This document shows positions 48,401-57,128 of a DNA stretch of 64,000 nt, piece after piece. A model generated the notes under the pieces. The model had not been told where the DNA came from. It worked only from the letters and a program-made list of their open reading frames with translations, and did no database searches. Each line of letters starts with the position of its first letter. The first letter of the stretch is position 1. The translations under genes were made by a program, and so were the position numbers. Source of the stretch: Tigriopus japonicus (lineage: Eukaryota > Arthropoda > Copepoda > Harpacticoida > Harpacticidae); NCBI GenBank assembly GCA_010645155.1, contig CM021323.1, positions 10,761,846-10,825,845 of the forward strand, in the 5' to 3' direction.

Positions 48401-51400
48401 TCATAAGCAATCTTGTAAAAGCAACGGTCGTTCCATTTAGAAGATTAATACAGGATATACAATACATCTTACAGACGGAGATGAGGATAAGAAGTCAAAT
48501 TTGCAAAACATACTCAGATCGACGGAAAGATGATTGGATTCTTCCAAGAATCAAGTTTTGAATAAATTGGGAAAACTTTCTCGATTGCGTTGTGCTCGAC
48601 TTCTCTTAAGCCTCTGTCTTATTGGTCAATGAATAACTTGAGTTTTATCAAGAGTTAGATATAATACCCGAACTACAAAAATTACCACATCTTTTGCCGG
48701 GTTATCTTTTCAAAGCTTACTCAACTTATAAATGAACATTGGGAACAAATGGGATTTATCGTTTTCATACACGTGTTACGTTACATGATCTAAAGATAAA
48801 GTTGAGTAATATGTAAATTTGTCTTATTGCAGCCAAAACAGGTCTCGGTGGAAAAGTGTCCAATTGCCCCATTCCATCATGCACGGCCACCAAAGGTCGA
48901 GTGAAAGGCCGTCTTCGTCATTTACCCAAGAAATGGAGCAATCTTTCAAAAGACATCAAAGAAACCATCACCACCGAACTCCGTAAGTTCATTAATCTCA
49001 TAGATAAACCACGGCGAATATTCTAACAACTTTTTGACGTGTTTTAGAAATTCCCAATGGAACCAAGAAATGTTGTTCCGCGTGCTTCACTCGGATTTCT
49101 CGGAAAATCAACCAACTTCTTGGTGGCAACAGCCTCTGCAGTTCTCCAGCTGAGCCCGTCAAAACCGAAAATGATATTGTTTGGTCAGATGACGAGATCG
49201 AGACCATCAAGGCTCTGCTTCGGCAACACGGGCGAAATTGGGCCACTTTGGCCGACAAGATAACGGCCAAGTCTCCAGAGCAATGCAAGAAGTTCTTCTA
49301 TAACAACCGACGCAAACTCGGCTTGGATCGAATCATGCTGGAATATAAGAAATCCAATCTCGTTGGCGATCAGCCACCATCGCTTTCCACGGATGAGGAG
49401 TCGGGATCCTCAACATCTTCATGTGAAGAGGACAACAATGGCTTGGGAATCAATCACAACAATGCCCCTCTGAACGCCAATAGTGGTGCTGGAAGCAATG
49501 TTCAATCTGCTCAAGGTCAAGTTCAAGCTCAAGCTCAAGCTCAGGGTAAGGAATAATAAGAATGAAAGCGATGTTTTGATAGTTCATTTGAGATCGGTTT
49601 TTTTGTCCTTAGATTTGAAACCTGTGATCAAAGCAGAGGGACCCGCCGTTTCCATCAAGACGGAAGTGAAACTGGAGGAAGGCATGTCCAGCTCGCCAGT
49701 TGTTCTTGGAAACATGAGCAATCCTGTCCCATCTCAAGGGCTGACGATTCGGCCTTTAGGGAAAGAAGAGGATTATGATAGCTCGGCCACGGTACGTTCT
49801 AAAGCACCTATCCATGATATTTAGACAAGTCCTCATATCCCAAATTGCATTGCAGATGAGCGCCGATGAGCGTGATGGTGGGGATGCCCGACACCCGGGA
49901 CAATCCAGCTTCCCTGGGGCGATCAAAACTGAATACCCAAGACCCGTACTCATGTCAACGGCCGCTAATCTAAGGCCAAATGTGCCTGGAATCATGGCAA
50001 CTGAAGCCAATAGAGTCCGAGCTGCTGTTGCTCCATATCCCCCCGGGGCCATGAAACCGCCAACTTCATCATCGGCTGGACCATCAGTAGCAGGAGGTCC
50101 CACCACCAATGGACCCAATGCTTCGCGTGATACCATAACGGTGAAAGAACTGATGATTAATGTGATTGAGCGTTCCTTATCCAATCCGCTCGGCTCATCA
50201 GGACCGAACACAGGAGCGAATCCAAGCACCACAGCCAATCTGCCGCGTACTATGGCTCAAGGTTCGGATCCAACCATTCACAACATCTTGGAACATGCGG
50301 GTCCCAACCCCACCAAAGTTCAGTTCCAAGGAAGAATGCATGCAGGACCGGGTCCACCATCATCCCTTCTCAAGCCAGGTTCAATGGCTCCTCCTTCTGT
50401 CGTAAGGCCCTCTTCCGGTCACCATAATCCCGGCCAACCCGCCCCAAGTAGCAATGAATGTGAGAGTTTGGATTTGAGCATGCCTCGTCGTCGGGATCCA
50501 ACGCCTCCTCCTGCGCAAAACCTGGCTCAACCCTCGCATCATTATCGTGAGCCTCAACTCTCACATCATTTGGCTGGTGAGAGTCAAACCCCTTCACGAG
50601 CCGGACCTCCACCCCCGGCGCATTCGGGCAACAAAGTGAAAACGAATCCCGATCCCTACTTCCGAGGGGACCATTCTCGTCAACAGGCCCAATCGCCACT
50701 TATTTACGGGCCTGACGGGAGGCCTCTGACCAATGTTCAACATGTGAGTCAACCCTCGGGGTTGACTCATGGTCGAGGTGCTCCTGGACCGCCCTCCGCA
50801 ACGTCCGCCACCAATCAGCGACCACAAGTGCGTACACATAATAACCTCGGAGGCTATCAAGCAGCCCAAAGTGCTGGCGGACCTGCTCGGCACGCTCAGA
50901 TGTCTCCTAAATTACCCGGATCCAATCGGAGCTTTTCGGGTTCCATAACACAAGGAACACCAGTGAATCACGGGATGTCTGTGGCTCATCGGTCTGCCTA
51001 CGATGCGGCTCATATGAAAGTGGCTCCTCATGAGCGCGTGGGATCCATCACGCATGGTACCCCACTCTATGACAAGAAGCATTCTCAAGTGATCAATTTG
51101 GGAGATCCTTCCAAAATTGTGTATGAACGAGCTCCTCAAGGGAGTGCCGAGTATTTCCGACGAACAATCTCACCTGCGGGCAGCAGCAATGCCTATAACT
51201 ACCCTCCCTCCACTTCAGCCCAAGCTCAAGCTCAAGCCCAGGCTCAAGCCTCCAGTTCTCGAGGTTCCCCTTATGTGGAGACTCATATGAGCTCCAGACA
51301 AGTGATCATCAATGATTTTGCCATGGCTCGCTCGACTGAAATGCAACGACGACCGGATTCCAGGGAACAGGGGCGACCCCTTTCGCCTCCGCGTCTCTCT

Positions 51401-53677
51401 GGTCGTGATCCCAGTCCTCGACCCAGGTCTTTGGATCGAGTCATGACAGATCCTCGCAACCAAATTGACTTGCGAAGAGATGTGAGATCCATGGATCCCA
51501 GATTCGACCCTCGATTGATTGACGCTCGTCTCTTACCAGAACATAGAGGCGATCCCAAGGCAGATTTAAGAGCCCTGGATACGAGAGCAGGAGATCCGCG
51601 AGCAGTGCATGAATCTCGAGTGAGTCTTGAACACCGTCAGGACCTCCGCATTGATCCCAGAGGAGATCCTCGAGCAGGTCTTGATCCCCGTGCCGATCCT
51701 CGTGGCGATCCTCGTGCTACTCTGGATCCCCGACTCCATGATCCCCGACGTTCAAGTACCATAACAGCCGATCTTCGAATGATGAGCGATCCCAGAGCCC
51801 GGATGGAACATCATGATCCTCGACGATATCCTCCGTTCCCAGCCGGTGGCTACATGACACCCGATGGCAAAATCGTCCAACATCCCGGCTCCATTCGTGA
51901 TCCTGCCCGTACACCTCCAAGATCCAGTCCAGCTGCCACTCCACCAGAAAGATCCTCAGCCGTGATTCACCGGCAAGGCTCGTTGACATCTGGTAAGCCT
52001 GTTGTTCCCAAAAGCAGTTTGGGTCACCGTGAAGTGGAAATCTACCGCACCAATCCGGAAGTGACCATTTCCAAGACGAGTAGTCCTCGGCAGATCTTTG
52101 AGAACAATGCCTTGGCCTCTCTGGTGGATGTGGCTGTCCAGCAGCCCAAACTTCCTGACGGTAAAGATCGAGCAGCGCAAATCCAACGTCAAGTGTATGA
52201 AAGGCAAATGTACGATATGAGAGTGTCTCAAGCCGCGGCTATGAGTACGGCGAGAGGGTCTAGTGGCGACATCACTCTTCAAGTCAGGAACGAGCGGGCT
52301 AAACAATTGTCCCTTATGCAAGACAAAGACCGCTACGAACGCTCTGTGCCTCTTTCGGCCATGGCCAAAGTTGTTGGACATCCCGGAGTGGGTGGTCCCG
52401 GAACCAGAGACAGTAATCTCACAGCAGCCTCTCTCATTGATGCCATCATAACTCACTCCATACACTCGGGTCCCAATCAAGATCCAACTGCAGCCGTGGC
52501 AGCCATCACCGCCGCCAAGCAACTACCTTACCGCCAAAATCCGGGTGGGGAGTTGAGCCTTTCGGCAATCAATCCCATGGATGACAGTAACAAGCCCGGT
52601 CAGTCATCGTTCAAAGTGAGTCGAAGCCCAAGTCTCAAAGGAGAGAACACCAATGGGCCAGATGATGGGTCAGCCCACGGGTCACGCCCAGGCTCACGCT
52701 CAAGTGCCACCATCGAGTTGAGACCGCCTTCCGAACATTCAAGTGAAATGCAGATGCCTAATATGGGCCATGTTAATGCCGATGGGTCAGCCCCAGAACA
52801 ACACTGGAAGAGAAGGGGTTACCCAAATGCATCTGCAGTGAGTGCAGCAGCCTCGGTAATGCCGGCCCCTCGACCAAGTAACACTCCGACTGGTGTGGAC
52901 GAGAGATCAATCACACGGGTGCCTCAAACTGGATCCCCCATTAAGACCACCTCCGACAATCCAGGTCAAAGCTCTTCCTCGAATGTGGGACGACCAGGCA
53001 TTGAACCGATTTCACCGCCATCGGAACCCCAATCGGTGTCTCAAAACGGTGGTGGTAGCGGAGACCCGAGAACTTCTGGAAAGAAGACGGGCGAGGAAGG
53101 TACGGGTTTGTCGCCTTTGGAATACATGAAAAACAAGATTGCCGAAGAGATGAAGAAGAACGATGGCAGTGGAGGGACTCGAATTGCACTCAACACCGCA
53201 TCGAGTGCTGACTCCCCAGCCACCATAACGCCATTGAAACGACCAGCTGACAATCATTTGAGACCGCCACCAACTTCGACCAACGCGTCAGAACCGCATT
53301 CACGCTCCAATTCTCATCCTTCCTCGAGTAATGTTCCCCAATCAAGTGCTGACGGGGATGAGTCTGCGAGAAAGAAGCCACGATTAGATGAGCCGCCTCA
53401 GTCCCAATCTCTAACATCCGGGTCCAATCCGGCCCCTAGTGGAGGAGCTCCGCCGCCCATCACGAGCGATATTGCACCGCCAGATTCGCCCGGTTCTGAG
53501 GGCGAGATGGTCATTGATGAGAGTGTGGTGTCGGATTCTGCCCCTCCTAAGGAAGAGCCCCAAGCTCCCAACAAACCAAATTCTTTATCGTCCCTGCCGA
53601 ATAGTGCTCCTGCCACGAGCATGCCAACATCAGGCAGTACTGGTCCTCAATACGAACCCCTTTCAGATGACGAATGA
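30364..53677 (+). CDS. NCoR/SMRT (Smrter)-type nuclear receptor corepressor
   Basis: A large nuclear scaffold that links unliganded nuclear receptors and other repressors to histone deacetylase complexes. Coding exons: 30364-30491, 38902-39274, 40293-40450, 40576-41019, 41695-41992, 44453-44728, 44804-44913, 45010-45843, 45934-46022, 48833-48982, 49048-49545, 49613-49791, 49856-53677. Phases agree throughout and sum to 2452 residues, close to vertebrate NCoR1 (about 2440). Order: Ala/Gln-rich N-terminus; a KRPRLD motif; coiled coil near 490-530 ending in IAQIIYGENR; SANT1 near 746-800 (WTDSEKEIFKEKF); Cys cluster near 914-966; SANT2 near 997-1047 (VWSDDEIETIKALL, HGRNWATLADKI); disordered region with GSITQGTP and GSITHGTP near 1541 and 1576; CoRNR box LIDAIITHSI near 2039; C-terminus QYEPLSDDE, like the family's QYETLSDSD ending. 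Intron 1 is 8.4 kb. Intron 9 holds an antisense gene. AATAAA at 53831-53836. Annotators may call it Smr/Smrter or NCOR1/2; the symbol is left open because it is a single invertebrate homologue. Confidence 0.93.
30492..38901 (+). other. Corepressor intron 1 (8.4 kb)
   Basis: Donor GTAAGC at 30492, acceptor TTTTTTTCAG at 38901. No protein-coding gene is recognised inside. Simple repeats are dense: a CT run near 32015-32029, a GTGTGT/GAGAGA run near 32072-32096, CA words near 32101-32130, (GTT)n near 32257-32270 and GAAA/GAAC runs near 37138-37170. The 32.0-32.9 kb block is locally G+C-richer with purine/pyrimidine tracts and might be an alternative promoter or 5' exon. That is inference. Confidence 0.5.
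38902..41992 (+). CDS. Corepressor exons 2-5 (Ala/Ser-rich N-terminal region)
   Basis: Four exons (38902-39274, 40293-40450, 40576-41019, 41695-41992). They encode low-complexity Ala-, Gln-, Ser- and Gly-rich sequence (for example SAAAVASYHQQAAAAG and TSAAAAAVAAQRSL), ending with SIPNKRPRLDMGG. The KRPRL motif also occurs in this N-terminal position in vertebrate NCoR and may serve nuclear import. Exon 4 uses donor AG|GTCGGT, weak at positions +3 and +5, chosen because it alone keeps frame with exon 5 (AG+T). The more consensus-like GTGACT at 41024 would leave the wrong phase. Confidence 0.78.
44453..44728 (+). CDS. Corepressor exon 6 (coiled coil, repression domain 1 region)
   Basis: Starts ESGYHPQVEAISPTG after acceptor TTTGATTCTAG. 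It encodes RDDLLQKISKIDREIAKAES followed by QIAKLKKKQQELED, a heptad-like amphipathic helix matching the NCoR segment that binds TBL1 and GPS2. Then come an acidic EEEEE stretch and HHKSIAQIIYGENR. Donor GTAAGT at 44729. Among the most conserved exons of the gene. Confidence 0.92.
44804..45843 (+). CDS. Corepressor exons 7-8 (SANT1 / deacetylase activation domain)
   Basis: Exon 7 (44804-44913) encodes LPLYNQPSDTEEYLENKR. Exon 8 (45010-45843) encodes a long charged helical region, LLLPSDERKRKFTNNNGLI, then the SANT1 domain with TWTDSEKEIFKEKF, PKNFGQIAQFLERKTVSDCV and QYYYLSKKTENYKQL. In NCoR/SMRT this region (DAD) binds and activates HDAC3 together with inositol tetraphosphate. The Lys/Tyr-rich surface (YYYLSKKTENYK) is kept, so HDAC3 activation is a reasonable inference. 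Reading through the donor at 45844 gives YDS and a stop. Confidence 0.93.
45934..49545 (+). CDS. Corepressor exons 9-11 (Cys cluster and SANT2)
   Basis: Exons 45934-46022, 48833-48982 and 49048-49545. Exon 10 opens with NCPIPSCTATKGRVKGRLRH and exon 11 with IPNGTKKCCSACFTRI, so four or five Cys flank a short basic segment and could form a zinc site between the SANT domains. SANT2 follows (DIVWSDDEIETIKALLRQHG, AKSPEQCKKFFYNNRRKLGL), the histone-interaction domain of NCoR/SMRT. Exon 11 ends in a Gln-Ala run (QAQAQAQG). Exons 9 and 10 are separated by the 2.8-kb intron holding the antisense BTB/zinc-finger gene. Confidence 0.88.
46039..46055 (-). promoter_or_regulatory. Tandem poly(A) signals of the nested antisense gene
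   Basis: TTTATT occurs twice on the plus strand (46039-46044 and 46050-46055), that is, two AATAAA hexamers on the minus strand 43-59 bases after the stop of the nested gene. They would terminate it inside the host intron, close to the exon 9 donor at 46023. Confidence 0.65.
46098..47636 (-). CDS. BTB-like / C2H2 zinc-finger protein, intronless, nested in corepressor intron 9
   Basis: A 512-residue protein from ATG at 47636 to a stop at 46098, with no intron. The N-terminus is Thr/Ser-rich (ITTTTTTTSRSSITTTTTP). Residues ~49-157 look like a BTB/POZ-type fold (YYYDVVLSVCGIPFPAKKQA, then FGYLRALLES, LANLIPYDIFSILYSCL, YQVLLYAQMLQMPQI), including the usual 'layer of helices near a Leu/Tyr-rich end'. 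An acidic linker follows (DCEEDEEIVDVGDSQDEKE). Two C2H2 fingers: YKCVFCSHVFKSYYCYQKHK near 368 and FPCKICGSKFPSYYFVHKHK near 441. The C-terminus is Asn/Asp-rich. Poly(A) signals on this strand (AATAAA, at 46050-46055 and 46039-46044) lie just beyond the stop and only ~20 bases from the host exon 9 donor. Likely a DNA-binding regulator. No orthologue recognised; the BTB call is moderate, the fingers are clear. Confidence 0.87.
   Translation of the reverse strand: MSDSMNALLIGTATQTSSITTTTTTTSRSSITTTTTPAASSTSPTTSTGYYYDVVLSVCGIPFPAKKQALMENFGYLRALLESEPPSSTLWQINHVAYLNLANLIPYDIFSILYSCLDRFEMIQGLLNLDNAYQVLLYAQMLQMPQIYVDHIKRYTSLLSNLAPILVKRDHEDHDNPVPKIHRPVPNRAAPLLTMAPLWNQLYRQTSPDIAPHPSALIRNDLHLNWLPNHFPSPDPNGRYEESTSKVLPGKYSENFNNDCEEDEEIVDVGDSQDEKENLTQASSSLSARSNVLANKEATWDIAACDGPIRFKRILNPLAVDYFMGDLKEEIETTDEECRPQVPQPQQESKPGSSRQITSADAATATNIYKCVFCSHVFKSYYCYQKHKRRHLNPLTVGYQKISNSQSGNVNNKHNFISLRASNNTNQRGHQSPVIKDINVQFFPCKICGSKFPSYYFVHKHKKLWHDNNDNNNDNENDDQDDKSGKSSSQQAQRGLETDLEHEKGPSLEQVS
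49613..53677 (+). CDS. Corepressor exons 12-13 (receptor-interaction half)
   Basis: Exon 12 (49613-49791) contains IKAEGPAVSIKTEVKLEE, with possible sumoylation sites. Exon 13 (49856-53677) is one uninterrupted 1273-codon exon: TVKELMINVIERSL near residue 1274 (CoRNR-like but with Met at the first position), SLDLSMPRRRDPTPPP near 1381, GSITQGTPVNHG and GSITHGTPLYD, QVIINDFAMARS (compare the ILNDY segment of NCoR), a DPR-rich repeat tract (51400-51835), ASLVDVAVQQP, the CoRNR box TAASLIDAIITHSI, EPISPPSEPQ, SPLEYMKNKIAEEMKKN, and the acidic end QYEPLSDDE. Only one perfect CoRNR box is visible. Confidence 0.92.
51400..51835 (+). repeat. DPR-type peptide repeat tract within corepressor exon 13
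   Basis: GATCC(C/T)CG-like words recur in frame, encoding DPR, DPRA, GDPR and LDPR more than a dozen times, mixed with LEHR, LDTR and DLR units. Charge alternates strictly between Asp/Glu and Arg. This tract has no counterpart I know in vertebrate NCoR and looks like a lineage-specific expansion. Confidence 0.75.
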
Positions 53678-54466
53678 CCCAGGAGAGAGCCACCCCCAAA
53701 TGCCTTGCCCGGACATTATCGCTATGGGAGGTTCTAAACCAATTTCTAGCCAATCTATTACCCCCATCCCATACCTCTCCCCCCTTCGCGATTAGCATTG
53801 CAATAAGCTGATGATGATGAAAATACTACTAATAAATCGCAACCAACACACCCATCATTTCATATCGCCGCTCCGTTTTCAAGGTGCACTTGTGTTGTGT
53901 CTTTGTTGTCCCTCTTTCATTCAGACCGATTGAAAGCAACCATTTTCGTTCCTCGACCCTCCGACGCAAACCCGCTTACAACTCTCGGGCCAATTGTCAC
54001 CCCTCACACCCATTTTGCCATTGCTTGGAATAGCAAAAACTTCCCATCCTCATGCCTATTTTCGTACACTGTTTCTGGCCGGGTCTATATATTCCACTTT
54101 TGCTGTGATTCTTCTACTGCTAGTACTACAAGAACAATTATGCTACTTTTACGAACACATGAACCCACCACCTTTCCCCGGTTCCGTTTGTGCTCGACTT
54201 CAAGGATTATGGCATCCTTGAGGCACACTATGTTTAACTAACTAGCCAGCATCCACTTGATCCTTGATTGAAGGGGTCGGAAAAAAACACTGTTAATATG
54301 AAGCGCTGTGTGACTCTTGTCTAACTTTGACATTGTTTGTTCAATTAAAATGAAAAGAAGAAAACACGAGACGAAAATCGTGGCATAACAAACCAATTGT
54401 TCATTGTTGTTAACTATTTATTGGAAACAAATACATCCATCGTAACCATTCATTCGTGTTTGGGTA
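53678..54466. other. Convergent 3' UTR region of corepressor and ALG3
   Basis: AATAAA at 53831-53836 is the probable corepressor poly(A) signal. On the minus strand AATAAA (plus-strand TTTATT at 54417-54422) serves ALG3. The two stop codons are 789 bases apart. The small plus-strand ORFs here show no domain. Confidence 0.65.
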
Positions 54467-57128
54467 TCAGTTGATTTTCTTGATCTCGGCGCTCGGTTTT
54501 GTACTTTGGCCTTTGGTCATGCCATACACTGACCATAAGAGACCCGACAACAGGATGAAATGACAGCCATGTAGAAGGCCACTGCTCCAATGGGTGGAGG
54601 GATACGTGTTCCAACACAATTCGATCAGTCCCAACAGACACAAACGGAACATTGACGGCATTCGAACGCACCAAAACAGATAATGCAGTTGATGGAAGTA
54701 CCACACATAGAACTGATAGTGAAGCGATCGAGCCAAAGCCACTCCGACGAAATTGCTCATGAACATGGGCAATAAGAACAATTGTACCGAGTAGGTGGGA
54801 CCCTGGTGGGCCTTCAAAGTGCGATAGCTGGACAACATCTTCCACCACTTGGGAATACAGATCAGCAAGATTAACACGTGCGCTCCCAACAAGGCCAAAT
54901 GGAACCCACGATCAAGAAACACGTCCTCGGGCAAGAAGCGCCAATTGACAGTCCACTTGAACATGAACACACGACCCAAGTCAAACGAGCCTTGCAAGTA
55001 ATGCCACGGGTTCGAGATCAAAAACGGCCAAGCCAATCCCACTTGAATTAAGGCACAAATGGTAAGCTGAAACAGGGTGTGAACCAATCCTAAATTGGCC
55101 AAATAGGCAAAGAACAACGCGGGAGCAAAAAGCAAGATATTCATCTTGATCCCCACGGCTAAACTGAAACAAACACTGCCCAGACTCCACCAATCCGAGA
55201 TGAAGAAGTTCAAAGCGGCATACAAGAACACCATGGCCACGGGATCATTGAAAAGGCGCAGTACGTAAATCGAGTGAATCCGATAGGAAGTGATACTCAT
55301 GAACACCAGCACGTAAGGGGGAACTTTCTCGGACTTGACCATGAGACGGAACACCAAGGCCAAGGTCACGATGTATAGTCCGGCAAATATATACTGAGCG
55401 CGTCGGAGGTTCACGCCCAAGTCCGTGATGTAGTAGAGACCCATGAAAAACCATACAAAACCCGCCGGGTACACCAAGGGGCCAGTGTCTCCTTTCAATT
55501 GAGCGTAATCGTAGGTACCATTCACCACGCCCTCAACCTAATACGATTTGACATGGAATGAGTCAAAAAGGAAAAAAAACAAGAATCAGAAATATCTAGT
55601 TAAAATTTAAAGAAAATTGACCTGAGGGTCTTACGGCGAAAATAAATGAAATGGGGAAAATCAAATTCAAAACCCAAAAATTAGGTAGGAGACGTGGTAA
55701 CGCAGCTAGCGCAGATTCCTGCAATGAGGAACGTCCCAGTTCCAGTTCGATTCTCCTCCCCGACTTTCTCAAGGAAACTTTTAGACGTTAATAATCTACA
55801 CCCACAGACGGAGACCTGATACCGGACATGCGGGAAAAAATGGGTTCAAGGCCAAATCAATGGTAGAAAAAAAGAATTGGAAATTGATGTCGCCAAATTT
55901 TCCCAGTCTAACGCTGGCAAAAAACGATGAAATAGTATAATAAAAAAAACGTTAACTAAGGAAAATACATAGATTTTAGTGCAAAAACATATCTAATTTT
56001 ATCCTGAATTATTTGATAATGTTACGGTAATTTTCATCGGCAGTTTGCATGCAAAGTTTCATGAGATAATTGGGGATCACAATAATACCCGCATCCAGAT
56101 ATAGGTGGAACTCGGGCTTGCAACAACTACGTAACTCTTATCCAAGCCAGACGGAGCTTCACGAACCCTTGGAAAAATAAATGGTGGAGTAGATGAGTGG
56201 CCCCAATGTGAGCTTTGCGGTGATTGCAGGCCCAAAACTGTTTACATTTACACGAAAAAGAATTGTATGTATATTGAAGTAGAATTAATAACAAAGAATC
56301 GTATGATGTGAGCGTGAGGGTTTAATCAACTCGTGGGATAATTCAATAAAACAATCTTCGATCTCGACCGAAAAAAATCAATGAAAATTTACACGCAGAA
56401 TAGATTTTACCCACATTTTAGAAAAGCACTGACCTCAGTTCATTTGATAATCAAGTAAAAGAAAATGCTCAAATATTTGATGTCAAGTATGTTTTAAGTG
56501 ACAATACATATTTTTGCTCCTGAACCAATTCATAGAATTCGAATAAATATGCAGCAATACTTTTAAACCTCAAATCTGGTCCCTAAACTCTTCAGTATTT
56601 AAAAACCGTGCTCTCAGAATTTTCAATTGAGGTTACCAAAACATGGGTGATTTCGTTGCAATCTTGTAACTAGTTAGAAAAAAAATCGGTAACGGGAAAT
56701 TTGAGCTGCCGGGAAATTAATTATGAAATGGTAAATTTTCGGATCAAAGCATGATTGACACCGTTTGTCTACATGACTTCTTGACGCAATCATGTTGGAT
56801 AGTTCTTCCAAACAATCTAAAAAAGCTTTTTCAAGTACATCCATCTATCCAAGGAGTTCTAACATCAAGGTACAGTACGTCCAAAAGATAAGCTCTCCTC
56901 CCTCCTCACCTCTTGCATGTAAGCTCGCCAATCGATTTCCGTGTACTTGACGTGATGAATGACCAATCCGTTGATGAGCATCTCCACCCCCAACAACAAA
57001 CCGGCCATCCAACCGCATTGAGCCGGATCCAAGACCAAACTTCGGACCCGATTCACCCACCCTCGCCATCGGAACATTCCCCCAGTGGTCGCCGTCGTTC
57101 CGGGAACAGCGGATCTCTTTTTGCCCAT
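54467..57128 (-). CDS. ALG3: ALG3, Dol-P-Man:Man5GlcNAc2-PP-dolichol alpha-1,3-mannosyltransferase
   Basis: An ER membrane enzyme that adds the first mannose from dolichol-phosphate mannose to the lumenal N-glycan precursor (Man5 to Man6). Two exons on the minus strand: 57128-56910 (73 codons) and 55537-54467, joined in phase 0 (donor GAG|GTGAGG, acceptor TATTAG). Exon 1 carries a membrane segment then YTEIDWRAYMQE; exon 2 continues VEGVVNGTYDYAQLKGDTGP, LVYPAGFVWFFMGLYYIT, VLRLFNDPVAM, AVGIKMNILLFAPALFF, RVFMFKWTVNWRFLPEDVFL, HYQFYVWYFHQLHYLFW and ELCWNTYPST, all hallmark ALG3 blocks. At 429 residues it is close to human (438). Many hydrophobic segments fit a polytopic GT-C enzyme. It ends KKIN, a KKXX-type ER retrieval signal. 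Complete. Confidence 0.96.
55538..56909 (-). other. ALG3: ALG3 intron (1.37 kb)
   Basis: The splice sites fit on the minus strand. The intron is A+T-rich with no ORF of note. A tRNA-like stretch (about 55687-55758) has a box-A-like GGTAACGCAGCTAGCGC and box-B-like AGTTCGATTCT but cannot fold a proper T-stem, so it may be a SINE head or a decayed tRNA. Confidence 0.55.

Noticed and set aside
50370..53798. Long ORFs on other frames and on the minus strand across corepressor exon 13
   Set aside because: Shadows of a 1273-codon real frame. The antisense ones mirror its repeats (DPR, QAQA).
55687..55758. tRNA-like stretch in the ALG3 intron
   Set aside because: Box-A- and box-B-like words and a 6-bp outer pairing (AGGAGA/TCTCCT) are present, but the T-stem does not pair and the anticodon loop has the wrong size. 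Not called a tRNA; at most a decayed or SINE-derived one.
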